From: Liolophura sinensis
Taxonomy: Eukaryota > Mollusca > Polyplacophora > Chitonida > Chitonidae
Assembly: GCF_032854445.1 (NCBI RefSeq)
Contig: NC_088296.1
Coordinates: forward strand, 9,954,706-10,018,705
Direction: 5' to 3'
DNA length: 64,000 nucleotides
Positions 46,453 through 58,745 of the stretch are shown here, piece by piece. Every line of letters begins with the position of its first letter. Position 1 is the first letter of the stretch. The notes under the pieces are model-generated. The model was not told the origin of the DNA and searched no databases. It saw only the letters and a list, made by a program, of their open reading frames with translations. A program made the position numbers and the translations under genes.

Positions 46453-47336
46453 GTTCAGTTTAGTTGATGTACGTTAACAATGGTGGCCTTTCCAGCGCTT
46501 GATCTGGCTAAAGGCTACATACAGACGGCCTAGTGGTGAGTTTGTTTAATGATTTTAGAATGATGAAGACCAGCTATAGATATGCTAGTCGTGGGGTAAT
46601 GGGCAACACACATTTATCAACAGAAAACATCAGTATTTAGCCTATGGTGACTTGTCTATGGTAGCCCTTGCACGATAGTTATCTTTTTGATTGAGACTAT
46701 TGTGTGATGTCTCATATTTGACTTGCAGAATGTGCCTAATCTAGTTAAATAAGCATGACTGATCTCTAAGCGACCCTAATGTATGGTTGCGAAAGTTATA
46801 TTCTGAGCAAATCACAAAAACACAGGGGGTAATTCAAGTATATACTATACTAGTATACCAACAATTTCATATAAAGAAAAGCAGTCAGCAGTTTTCGATG
46901 AATGATAATAAGAGACGTAAGGAATGCTCTAGGCGAATGAATTTATTCAGTATGTTAGTGGTGCACAATGCCAATTGGAAGCCATACTGAAGACTTTTTA
47001 TCTTACGGTCATACCGTAGCAGTCAGATTAATGGGTGAAGGAAATTGAAATACCGAGAGTAAACCTACGTCTTTGGACAAGTGCCTGACAAACGTTTTGA
47101 TTTGAAGCTGGTACATACCCATCATGGAAGGCATTTGTATTTCTGTATTAAGCCCTACGTTCATGACCCTGTAGTTCAAGTACATGTACTGTTACGCTCA
47201 GTGAATTTGTCGTCCATAGGGTGAATGTAAAACACATTCTTTTCTGCGGGTTGTCGTATAATGTTACACCAAACACTCTGCTATAGAGGTGTGAATAACC
47301 GAAGCCAGCTCAAGGAGTGTATCATAGGGCACAGGT

Positions 47337-47526
47337 TATTGACATAACTAGGAAGTACCATCACAAAGCCGATGACCCATTTAAGTTTCAAGTATACTGA
47401 CCTGCGTAGCCCCATTCACTCCGAACACATATAACTAAAGACTGTTGGTGAAAACCCGACTGTATAGGTGTGGAGAGGTGAAGAACCAGACAGTCCATTT
47501 TGTAGAAATTGTGACAGCTGGCAATC
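47337..47526 (+). promoter_or_regulatory. Conserved 5' flank of receptor 2, likely promoter region
   Basis: It shares the 'gacataactaggaagtacc' word and the proximal 'ctgtataggtgtgg...gtgaag' and 'ttgtgacagc' words with receptor 1. The transcription start is not visible. Confidence 0.45.
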
Positions 47527-50500
47527 ATGGAATTTCAGACGCTCTCAAGACGCTGGGGACAGATTCTGATTCCGTTAATCTTTCTGGCAGCTACACGTAT
47601 CCTAGGTAAGTTGCATTAAGTGTAAAAATGTTTATGCTATGACTATATCTGTGGTTTAATTCGTAATTTTGGGAGCGGACGTGTCCTAGTACTATTCACG
47701 CCAGGAAGCGCTTCCACTCCGACTGTTTCAGTTGTCTCACGTTTATGGAACATCCCCCCATTCTACTGTACCAATAACATTTGCAAGTCTTTACGTTTTA
47801 AACCACGTTGAACGACAGTCAGGTAACTAATATACAGTAATATACTTTTACGTTAGCAACCAGCTGTTTATATTTGCTGAGGCAGTTTTTGTATTAGGCC
47901 AATAATGGTATTAAGGTTTAAGTCTAAATTAACTTTTAACGCACATCTGAAAAGAAAAACCGGGCCCTGGGTTCAGTTTAACGAAACTTTCCACATTCAG
48001 TAAATTGCTGTAGTTGGTAGGGTTTCTTTTTGCCTAAGTCCAAGATCGAGTAACAAACACTACCACCAAAGCATAGCGTTTAGTTATTTTGCTTAAAGGA
48101 TCAGTGTCTACATTTAGATACTGATCCTAATTACAGATATCATAGCTTGTTTAAAAAGTATACTAACAGAAGAACTTCTGAAAATTGAGAAAATGACTTT
48201 AAACCTACTACAAATATTTACTATGATCTCTGGGCGACCGTCCAGTAATGAAACCACCGCTATGATCTCTGGGTGACCGTCCAGTACTGAAACCACCGCT
48301 AGAACGTCTTCTCTCACGATAAAATGCTCTTCTCACACGGCTGGTTGAGCTTCTGGAAATCCCTATAAAAAATGATGTCAGTTTTGAGATGGATTCTAAC
48401 TATACATGCACAAGTAAACATATTGCCGTACCAATTTAAACCAACAGTGGGCGACGATGACATACTTATCTATGACAGACCAGGATTTTATTCTCACTTT
48501 GCATGTAAGCCTTCTTTGCCAGCTCATTCCCCCTCTTCGTTCCGATACAAGCAGGGCAATCAGCAAGTATCTAAAATTCACGGGTATTGCCGAGGCTTGA
48601 ATCCAACACACAACAATGGTTAGAGAGTATATTTATAACGGACCACAATAGAACGTTACCATTTTCTCGCACCTATTTGGCATTTATATAGTTCATAGAG
48701 GCACACGAGGCAATTTTATCCGTGTAACAAGGGATGTAGATCTTTACTCTTATTTCTTTGGGTGAACTGTCTATATGTATACATTAACGTTTGACACATT
48801 CTATATCTATTCCTGTAGATTTAAAAGCTGACAGATGTGGCGGGATGTGTGGATATGCGACTGTATGTACGAATAGAGGGTATTGTAAATGTCAGACAGG
48901 ATTCAAGTTTATTATAACAAAGTCAGGAATCCCTTCGCTTTATTGCGTGCGTAAGTTACATTATAATAATATAGAATCTATACAAGAAATTACCCCGCGG
49001 CACGTCTTCTCCAATTTGCGAAGAATTAATAATATAAGTGCATGCAATACTGTAAATGTCTTTACCAATGTTGTCAAAAGTAAATAACTACTGTTTTGAT
49101 CTTCAGATATTGTAAATAAAAGAAATTAGGCACAGAATTAAACTTTCAAGCTGTGTAGCTGAAAACACGAGATTGAATGAGTGTAGAATCAGTGCAGCTT
49201 GTGTGAAGAGCAGTACACCTTTTTGTCACAAGTACTATAGCCTGTTTTCTTTAACTGATCGCCTATATCCAGCTATCTGTTCAATCAGACATACTTTCGT
49301 CAGTGACACGTTACACCACACGCCGTACAGATTCATTGCCTCGGGTGACATGTAGATATTTCTTTCACAATACTTTACACCTCAGAGGATAAGACTAAAC
49401 TCTGCATAGTAACAAAGCCTACACTACCGTCTCCGCGAATAGACTACACTGTGTTTTTATAACAAAATTTACCTCGAACTTTGAAAACTCTGTCGTGAGA
49501 TCACAAGGGATAAAATTAATTTCATTTATTAAGTTTATATTATACTAAAACTTGAAAGCAATTTCACATTTGACACTGTGAGAACGTGGTTTAAATTAGA
49601 GCCACTCACAACTTCGGTAACTGAGGTGGTTCCCCGTCAAAATAGAGTGGAATGCGTCCATTTTCTAGCATTCCATTGTTTATAAATAATTGAAACCTCG
49701 GGGGCAACGACTTTTTGAAGTCGAAAACAGAAGTTTAGAGAGTTTACAATTCCGGATTTGGACAAGTATTCTAACTGTATTTTCCTTGCATTGATATGAT
49801 AGAGCTCGTCGCGTTACGTGTCACTGATTAAGGCAATTTTGATAGTGAGTGTGAGTGATCGTGCAGAGAGCTGAATATAGGTGACATATTAAAGAGACGG
49901 ACTACAGAGCTTAGAACCATGTTGGTGGGAAAATGTATTGCATTTTTGTCGTGACACAGAAACATGTGGGAATGAAGGGGATGAGTGCCCTGACAACACC
50001 ACTTGCATATGGCTTGCTTTCACTATGGGTCCAAAGGAAAACGTGTGTGATTGCTCATATGGCGCAAGAAAGGCAGATAGTGGACAATGTCTCGGCAAGT
50101 CGGACTTTATATTACTTATATCTTATAGTTTTCAAGGAACCTCGCTGGATCTTTTAACTTGCGGCTCTCTATATTTTCTGTCAATGCTATAGGGGAAATA
50201 AGAAGACTCATCACGTATTTGGGGCTAAATATCTCACTAAATCATCATACCAAAAAGGCTGTCACTTGATGTTGTCGCGTCTGCGTATATGCTCGTCTGC
50301 AGACATTGACACGTATCTTTTGCTGCCTTCTTCAATTGTCTAAAATTAAAATTGCTCAATTGTGGCGAGACCAAAAAGGCTGTCACTTGATGTTGTCGCG
50401 TCTGCGTATATGCTCGTCTGCAGACATTGACACGTATCTTTTGCTGCCTTCTTCAATTGTCTAAAATTAAAATTGCTCAATTGTGGCGAGAGTTTACCAC

Positions 50501-53500
50501 AGTCTACCACAAGCTTTTTGCATAAACAGTTTTCTGTATAACTAAGATGGACGCTGTGTGTTTGTATAAACTGCTCACAATGAGATGATGCATTTAGTTG
50601 ACTCTGGAATAAACGTGTAACTCTTAAGTTGTCCTTTTTGTTCTATACGAACCAGCACATTTAAACAGTTGTCAGATGTGATTAACCACTAAAGGCGCAC
50701 AATCTCAATACTATGTATTCCTGCTTCATAATTTTGAATAGGACGAGGTGTACAGTTATTGTTTTATCACCGTCTATAGAGATCGCAGGTCTTAAATCAA
50801 CGATACAACATCTTGTAAACAATCCCAGCTGCACAAGAGAAACAAAACACCACCGGTGTCCATTCTCAAGTATCTTTTTATCAGGTCTGCAAACCTCTTG
50901 TGAGGGGTAAACTGTGTGAAGAAATGTCATGTAACCTCTCTACACCCATGTGGTTCTGAATATCATCTGAGTGTGTACAGTGGATTGCCATAGTTTTTTT
51001 TTTAAGTCCTTCGTTCACAAACCAGCGAAAACACATTTACTGAACTTAGGAGCGCGGTCAGAGGGGCATCTACCTGTTGAGCCCTTGGTGATTTTAGCGT
51101 AATTTTAAAAAAAGTTCATGTCAGATAGACAGGTTAGATGCAATAGTAAATGTTTTGTGTAAAATATACGTAGATTTGACCATATTCTGCTCATCCTTTA
51201 CGTGTGCCATACAGATATTGACGAGTGTACCGAAAATCAAATCATATGCGGTAACAACTCCGTTTGTACAAACACATTGGGCGACTACACATGCGCGTGT
51301 GCGGAGGGATATAGGCAGAGAAAGGCTGATGAGGTCGGGTGCAATCTGGGTAAGTAAATATAAAACAACAGGGGTAGAAATGATAGCCATTGGCGGTTAT
51401 CCGTAGATTTGTCCACATCAGCAGTGCAATATTGCTTCGGTCCTTAATCAGCCATTTATACCATCCAGTGTGTCATCATGTCTACGGTGCTGACTCACTA
51501 AAGCGCCATGTCGGAGACTTGGTCCTATCTCAATGTAATGACTGTCGTGGTTAGACAGATAGGATTACATGAACAGGGAAGTAATATTGTATCACCACTG
51601 CCTCCAGATAGCACCGCGTCATAGGTAATTGGATAAAATGTTATATACAGTTAATGAAATGAATTTATTATTTTGAAATTTACATATTCCTTTCTGTTTA
51701 CTGATTTTGTTGAGAGATAGAGGTACAGATTTCATAGTTTGATGAGTGTGGTTGGAACAAACTAAAAATCAACCACAAATAAGGCATGGGATAGTTCACG
51801 TTTTACTGAAGGAATAGGCAGGTTAATAGTGTATGAGTTATGTAATACACGTATCTACGTAGATTTGACCATATCCTGCTGATCGTTTACGTGTGCCATA
51901 CAGATATTGACGAGTGTATCGAAAATCAAACCATATGCGGTAACAACTCTGTTTGTACAAACATGGTGGGCAATTATACATGCGCGTGTGCGGAGGGATA
52001 TATGCAGAGAAACGGTGAAGAAGTGGGATGCAGTCTGGGTAAGTAAATATAAAACATCAGGGGTAGAAATGATAGCCACTGGCGGTTGTCCGTAGATCTG
52101 TCCACATCAGCAGTGCAATATTGCTTCGGTCCTTAATCAGCCATTTATACCATCCAGTGTGTCATCATGTTTATGATGCCACCTCACTAAAGCAAGATTT
52201 TCGAAGGCTGGGTCCTAACTCAGTTACAGTGTAATGACTGTGGTGACAAAATAAGATTAAATGAACGCGGAAGCCACGTGGTATCACCACCGTCTCTAGA
52301 TAGTTCCGCAACATTTATAGCTCTCGGACAAAATATTCTACGCAGATAAAAAAAATTAAAAAAAAACATAATTATTAGGAAATTTACATATTCCTTTCTG
52401 TTTACTGATTTTGTTGAGAGATAGAGGTACAGATTTCATAGTTTGACGAGTATGGTTGGAACAAACTAAAAATCAACCACAAATAAGGCATGGGATAGTT
52501 CACGTTTTACTGAAGGAATAGGCAGGTTAACAGTGTATGAGACATGCATAATACACATATCTACGTAGATTTGACAAAATAATATATACAGTTAATAAAT
52601 ATAATAATAATAATAATGATAATAAAAATAATAATATATGTATCTACGTATATTTAATCATATTCCGCCTATGTTTTAAATGTGCCATGCAGATATTGAT
52701 GAGTGTACAGGAAATCCAGAGATATGTGGTAACAATTCTGTTTGTACAAACACGGAGGGCAGCTACATGTGTGCGTGTGCAGAGGGATACAGACAAAGAG
52801 AGGGTGAAGAGCTTGGTTGCATCAGAAGTAAGTACCGTAAATGTTAATCGTTGTGAGTTCAAGTCCAACTCATGCTGGCTTCCTCCCCGGCCGTAAGTGG
52901 AAAGGTCTGCCAGCAGCATGCGGATGGTCGTGGGTTTCCCCCGGGGTCTGCCCGGTTTTCTCCCACCATAATGCTGGCCGTCGTTATATAAGTGAAATAT
53001 TCTTGAGTACGGCGTAAAACACCAATCACATAAATAAATAAATTAATGTAAATGCTAAACACGAGTTTTCAACAGTTTTCGAGCGCACGGCAACAAGAAA
53101 CTTTTGCCCTAGTAGGGAGTTTGACCCGTAAGAAACGAATAAAATATGTTTTTAATTTACAGCATGAACATTGATTGATGGATTTGTTGGTAGGAGAGTG
53201 GATTTAAGATTTTCTTTGGCTTTGCTTTTGTTATTACCGGAGAATTCTCTCCCATTTATTCCAGTTAAATGTCTCATGGCAACCAGTCGGCGATTCACCA
53301 GTGGTTTGATCACAGCCTTAAATCATCAGATTTCTCTGGTACCTTAGACGGTGCGGTGATTTTTGTCCGTCCTGTGTCTGGTTTCTTCCATCCATAAATC
53401 TGTCGACTGTTTATATATGCTATTAAAGTATAACTAAGACGTACGGCATAGAGAGCAAAGCCAGAACAGCGAAGATGGTACGATAGGTGGCAAATAGTCA

Positions 53501-54863
53501 CACGTAACCGTGAAATACAGCCTCATGTAAATTTACCTGAGTAGTCTTGTGTACCCCAGTGAAACAGATGAGAAAACAGTAGGATGTAAATTCCAATGGG
53601 AGTTTAAATACGGTTGTGTTCAGCAATCACTGAGATTCTTATGCACTGCGTTGTTGTTGTTTACTACGTTTCAGTCATAACAGCGTCAACTGTATCTCCA
53701 GCCGGGGATTCCTCAGCGTTGACGGTCGGTCTGGCAGTAGGTATAGGAGGAGTGGTTCCTCTCGTCGTGGTCGTCCTAGCTGTTATTGTTTTCCGGTAAG
53801 CAAGGGGATTGTACGCAGTGGCAACTATTGTTGAAATCAAAATTTGAAATTCGATTTTAAAGCTCAAAAGGTGTTTTGCTAAATTTGAACCGCAGTTTGT
53901 CCGTTACACATCCTTCTGTAATCTGTCAGTTGTTCTTTCTTAATCTTTGCTGTTGAGGCCATCAGTCGTATAGTAATATGTAGGTATACTGTCTTCCTAA
54001 AACTTTTCTTTTGTTTCAGCACTGTGCCAATAATTTTACGTTTCCACTTGCAAAAATTTCTTCAGAAATTATATTTAAACCAAAATTAATGCCCATACAT
54101 TTTGAATTGTAGGGCAAGAAATAGTTCGAGGGGAGATGGTAGAGAAGATACAGGGTTGGAAAGGCAGGGGAAACATTTTGACGTCATAGCTTACGAAAAC
54201 GTCACTGATCAATCTGTACAACAACAGCGCGTTGCTAATTCAACATATACATTACTTCCGGATGAGCTGGGTTCAAGCACGCAGTTGCGATCCGGCACGG
54301 ACGCCCGCTACGAGGAAGTTGACCTACCGCCACAGGTAGAATGGAGTAATGATCCACAGAGTTTGTATAGCTTAGCAGGAAATTTCGACCAGAAGCCTAA
54401 CCCGAGCCAATCCACGTACAATGTTTTGTCCCAACCTCATGTGAAACCTTCCACTGCTGCTACTGTCAGCATCCCAGAGAATTATAATACTCTTTATGAC
54501 ATGCATGCAGAAAATAAAGCCAAACAGCTGCATGAAGAGAAAAGCCAGGGTTCAGAAACTTACCGGAGCGAATCCACATACAATGTTTTGTCCAAACCTC
54601 GAGTAAAACCTTCCACTGCTGCTGCCAACACTCCAGACAATTATAACACCCTTTATGATCTCAATTTAAAACCGACCAATGAAAGTCCAAATGACCTTGA
54701 GTCCGGACAGACCGGATACGGAAATCCACATGGGAACGATGACGTCCAATATGACACCACATACAGTTCTGTGAAACAAGGTGAAGACAACTGCGTACTA
54801 CAGCCAAGTAATGAACGGGAAGGGGGAAGTGAATATGATGAACTAAAAGTGCAGAAAGTTTAA
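47527..54863 (+). CDS. Receptor 2: EGF-like/cbEGF single-pass receptor with tyrosine-rich tail (8 exons)
   Basis: Exons: 47527-47605, 48819-48950, 49960-50094, 51215-51349, 51904-52038, 52693-52827, 53675-53795, 54113-54863. They sum to 1623 bases, giving 540 residues plus stop. Layout: signal peptide (1-26), EGF-like type A (27-70), type B (71-115), three cbEGF modules (116-250) each starting DIDEC, linker and helix (about 265-290), tail (291-540). It is paralogous to receptor 1 in every exon but has one A-B pair, not two. The tail has IAYENV, STYTLL, RYEEV, two YNVL...YNTLYD modules, QYDTTYSSV and EYDEL; the NPxY of receptor 1 is NSTY here. The intron after exon 3 starts with GCAAGT, a GC donor. 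Expected role: surface receptor signalling through SH2-type partners; ligand unknown. Confidence 0.85.
48221..48298. repeat. 39-base tandem duplication in receptor 2 intron 1
   Basis: Two adjacent copies of a 39-base unit with 'ctatgatctctgggcgaccg' differ at a few positions. The rest of the intron (47606-48818) has no gene that I can support. Confidence 0.8.
50095..50100 (+). promoter_or_regulatory. GC donor splice site of receptor 2 exon 3
   Basis: The paralogous donor in receptor 1 is GTGAGT at 25409. Here the same place reads GCAAGT, the usual form of a GC-AG intron. The phase is preserved, and the full gene model stays in frame only with this junction. Confidence 0.65.
50249..50490. repeat. 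Perfect 121-base tandem duplication in receptor 2 intron 3
   Basis: Bases 50249-50369 and 50370-50490 are identical at every position that I compared. This is either a very recent duplication or an assembly artefact. No coding content. Confidence 0.92.
51122..52850 (+). repeat. Three tandem cbEGF exon units of about 0.7 kb in receptor 2
   Basis: Each unit is exon plus flanking intron. Exon starts 51215, 51904 and 52693 are 689 and 789 bases apart, and the introns share long blocks such as 'gatagaggtacagatttcat' (51716 and 52421) and 'cgtagatttgtccacatc'-type sequence after the exons. The exons arose by unequal exchange of whole units. Confidence 0.85.
52848..53046 (+). mobile_element. SINE, tRNA-derived, nearly complete
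   Basis: It runs from a B-box-like 'gtgagttcaagtccaactc' through 'gtttcccccggggtctgccc' and 'taatgctggccgtcgttata' to 'gagtacggcgtaaaacacca' and an ATAAATAA tail. It starts only about 20 bases after exon 6 of receptor 2, in the plus orientation. Confidence 0.82.
53425..53545 (-). repeat. Dispersed repeat R1, minus orientation
   Basis: It carries a diverged reverse complement of the R1 core, then 'cacacgtaaccgtgaaatac' and 'tgtaaatttacctga'. It lies in intron 6 of receptor 2, in the place matching 35625 in receptor 1. Confidence 0.6.
53675..53795 (+). CDS. Receptor 2 exon 7: transmembrane helix
   Basis: It encodes a Ser-rich linker and a helix with [10 protein letters not shown] then [12 protein letters not shown]. 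Proline replaces a leucine of receptor 1 in mid-helix. It leaves in phase 2 at GTAAGC. Confidence 0.85.
54113..54863 (+). CDS. Receptor 2 exon 8: cytoplasmic tail with tyrosine motifs
   Basis: It encodes 250 residues after a TAG acceptor. Compared with receptor 1 it holds one extra copy of the module STYNVL - x17/18 - YNTLYD - NKAKQ-type spacer. The end, YDELKVQKV, is identical in the two receptors. No enzyme domain is present. Confidence 0.88.
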
Positions 54864-54927
54864 GAGCCGCAGTTCACAAGCATACAGCTTCTCGTTATTT
54901 ACGGCCATACGGGCCTGCAATGGATCC

Positions 54928-54933
54928 ATTAAA
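54928..54933 (+). promoter_or_regulatory. Candidate poly(A) signal of receptor 2
   Basis: ATTAAA lies 65 bases after the stop, at the place matching the signal of receptor 1. Confidence 0.5.
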
Positions 54934-55642
54934 ATGTTTCAAACCCATCATCGACACGTTGCTGTTGAAAATGACATTTGTTAAATCTCATTACTTTACT
55001 GCTGGCTACACATGAGCCTGCTTCCACTGGGCAGCATGAAAGGTGAGTCCAAGTCATATGGTACATTGTCCATGAGAGGTAGCCGGTTTCATGTGTATAT
55101 TGTTCTCTTGAAAACGTTTGGTATCTTCTGTTACAAAAACGATATTAAGCTTGTTTCTTCATTGAAAGACTGCTACGGTTGTCGGCATGCCAAAGACTTT
55201 AAAAATGATACTTCTTATATCGCTTGGCGCTCAACACTGAGTGACTAGAGCAAAGAAACAGGGTTTGTTGGCCTGGTGTCAGTATTGTGTGACTGGGTGT
55301 GGTGTAATGTCTGGTGTCTTGAAGTTTCTGTTGCGGCAGTACTTTGGGGATTCACCTTGCCACAAGTAGACAGCCATCACTCTGTCGTCGCTGCTGTGGT
55401 TTCCTTCCCTATGCTGTACAATCGTAATATGTATCTACACACATATACACATATTGTCAAATAAACACAATAATTGTTCAGTGCGAAATAAATCCCAGGT
55501 ATACATGCATACTTCTTAGCGGAAAAAAATTCTCTAAAAATCATCTTGGAGCCGTCCCATGGAGAAGAAAAGTGTAATAGTGGATTCAAGCTGTGTACTT
55601 TAGTCATGTACTCTGGCACTCTACTTGTGTCTACTTGTGTAT
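54934..55642. other. Receptor 2 3' flank
   Basis: It has no supported gene. A fragment of repeat R1 is at about 55365-55430. The open frames at 55012-55248 and 55276-55464 have no counterpart after receptor 1 and no domain that I recognise. Confidence 0.55.
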
Positions 55643-55896
55643 TCTTGTATAGGGGCTTCTGTGGCCGAGGATGTTAGCACGTCAGCACGGCGTAATGCCC
55701 CAAGAGCCTTTTAAACAAAGCGCTCATGCTAGCTTCTTCTCCGGCTGTACGTGAGAAGGTCTGTCAGAAACCTGCGGCTTTTCCCCCAGCCTTGCCAGGT
55801 TTCCTTTCATCATCATGCTGGCCGCCGTCCTGTTAGTGAAATATTCTTGAGTACGGCGTTAAACACCAAATAATAAATAAATAAATACTCTTGTAT
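55643..55896 (+). mobile_element. SINE with target-site duplication
   Basis: The element (55652-55887) runs from a tRNA-like head 'ggcttctgtggccgaggatg' to an AATAAATAAATA tail. It is flanked by the 9-base direct repeat 'tcttgtata' at 55643-55651 and 55888-55896. It interrupts the tctagttgtgtact-type repeat that is uninterrupted after receptor 1. Confidence 0.88.
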
Positions 55897-57487
55897 AATC
55901 TAGTTTTATACTTTAGTTTTGAACTCTGAATTGTGTAGTCTAGTTTCTTACTATTGTTGTATGCTGTAGTTATATAATCTAGCTGTGTAATTTAGTTTAT
56001 ATATACTCTAGTTTTATATTCTAGGTGTCTACTCTAACTGTGTCCTATATGCTAAAAGCTCTTTGATACCCGGACTTCTAGGATCTATGTCAGATACCTG
56101 GTGTACTTTGAGTTAACCACTTTGTGACTAATCCAGACTAAGAACCCCTTGCAACTACATGTAGATACGAAATCGTACCACTTTGCTGAAGCATTGAGGT
56201 GTAATTTTTTTTTCATGCAGAAAAACAGGTGAAACTTACATGAATACCAAGTACAATTACTGAAGAACGTGTGTGAAAAATACGAGTGATACGATTTATA
56301 CTCTTTGTTCTATCAAAAGTGAATTTTGCTACTTTAAGACGTTTTCCTGAGGGAATTCCATTCATACTAAAACTAAGATTACGTGAACCAAACTGATTTC
56401 CATATATGTGATGTGTAGTTAGAGAGTAGTAAGCTGTACACAATCAAGCTACACAATCATATTTCTATAAATGGAAAACAATGAAATAATCTGACAGTTC
56501 CGAGGAACTCTACATTCACCGTAATATTTCATGTCTTCTGAATCATCGTCTGTATTGATCCAATCGTAACATCCATGCTTTGAAACCATTCTGTCTAATA
56601 CGATATCGAGTTCGATCCCTATTATTGCATACTATTTTTAGAGCTTAAAAAATTGGGATAAGGGAGCCGGAGAAGGGTGGGGGTGGGTGTGAATTTTAAC
56701 CACACAAGAAATTCATTTTTTATATTCTTTTTATATATTGTCAAGCTATACGTTAGATAAGTATATATATATTATTGTAAATCTATATAGATTATATACA
56801 GTATTCTTCCAATGAAAGTTCAACGCTGTTTACTTCAGCTGACAGCATATTCTACAATTATACATTGAGAAACGGCTCATGTGTTTATTAGTTTAGCTTC
56901 GTACTAAATGTCTATTAAAGACACTGTCATATATTCGCTGTATAATTCGTAAGACAAAACTCGTTTCGAATACCTACATTAGGTGGAAAAGAATAATACC
57001 CTATCCATTTAACGGCATACAGTAGGCTGGAGGATAGCAACAAATATTTTAACTTAGCCTATTACATCGATTACACATATTACCTAACTTCAACCGCATA
57101 CCCGGGAAGCCTTTGCGTCACTTCACAGATGATCTGTGGCTGTGGGCAGGATGGCAATCAGCCTGAGCGACAGGGGGGCGATTTCCCGTCTAGTTGCAAG
57201 GAATCCTTTGATTCTCTCTGTTCAGGTTATGACATCCACATGATGTAAAAAAAAACTTTGTACAAAGATAAATACTTAAAAGTTCTTATTAACTTTTACT
57301 GTTATTTTTACCTTACATATATGTATTGTAAAGACTTACCTTTTATCAATGTTTTACGTCTGATATTTTTGTACACTTTCTGCTATTATAAGCTTTGTAA
57401 CATTGTAAATTTTGTATTGTAACAACAATGTTTCCTTAATTACGTATTTAATTATTTTAAATCTATGACGTGGATACAACAATGATC

Positions 57488-57489
<2 letters not shown>

Positions 57490-57537
<48 letters not shown>
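57490..57537. repeat. (TA)n microsatellite
   Basis: About 24 perfect TA units in the receptor 2 3' flank. Confidence 0.95.
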
Positions 57538-57538
<1 letters not shown>

Positions 57539-58594
57539 CAATGCATACTGAATTTGTCCCTAAAACGTTATCTAGCCAGAGGACATCTAAATGGGATGGG
57601 GGCGTCTTTTGTCTTTGGATGTTTTGAGTTCCTTAATTTCGTATTTGATTATTTTAAATGTATGACGTGGGTACAAAAATGAACTGTTTTTGTATCTGTA
57701 GATATATTTTATTTCCCCGTAAATTTGTCCTTTTGGGAATTTGTCCCAAAAGCGTGATCCAGCCACGCGGCATCTCTGTCCTAGATGTGATAGGGGCGGG
57801 GCGTCTTTTGATGGTTTGAGTGCTGACCATGGTTAGGTGTGAAAAAACTTGATATTCCAAGGATTCGACGTATATATAATAATTGAAAGAATAGCTTACA
57901 TTCCGTCAATCTAGTGTAATTAACGAAGCGTGAAAACAGCGTCTGTCTGTTTGTCGATTCAAGAGATTTTTACTGGTACAAACTCTGTAAGCTATATCAC
58001 CAAGAGTGGGATATTTCTGAACTAGATTATTTCGCTGTGTTTTGGATCAGGTGTCGGTTGTTTAGAACTGTATTACAAGCTACATTAGACTTAAATATTA
58101 ATACCAGTCTTATCCTATTACATAAGTAATGAAACTTGATCGAGTCCAGTAATAAATGGTTAATACTAGTTTACCTGCTAATACAAAGAAATGGCACTTG
58201 ATTCAGTCTAGTAATAAATGATTAATATAAATTTAGTTGCTAATATACTTTTGAACAACAATGTTCTGTGTATTTCGTGAATATACTTGTATGTGTAAAG
58301 GTCTAGGCTAATAATAGTACCATTTATATACGTGATGTATGTTCTGTGATATTCCAGAGATCGATATTTGAGTGGAGGACATGGGTGGATTAAACCAGAG
58401 TGTATGTGTTCAAGGGGACGGAGAATATCACAGGTAGTTGGACTGAAAGTAACTTTATACAGTAATTAAATTTTCAAGATGACTGAATACACCTGGCAAT
58501 GTAGATAACATGTTAACTGTGATGACTACACAGCAGTTTGAATAATTCTAAATCTATGGCGTCAGTCGCATCTATTGCAATTAAGATTACTGCA

Positions 58595-58745
58595 TTTTTA
58601 AAATAAAACCGTAATTGAGGTAAATTGACAAGAAGCCATATTTCACCGGTTACTGGTGACCATTTGCCAGCTATCACAGTGTCGTTCCTGCTCTGTTTTT
58701 TTTTCTCTATGCTGTGCGTCTTAATTGTATTAGAACGTTTATGCA
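58595..58745 (+). repeat. Dispersed repeat R1
   Basis: It contains 'gaggtaaattgacaagaagc', 'ttgccagctatcacagtgtc' and the diverged core, in the standard R1 order. Confidence 0.7.

Noticed and set aside
46540-46700. Possible additional receptor exon near 46.6 kb
   Set aside because: It has no cysteine pattern and no fitting splice sites; it is duplicated noncoding flank.
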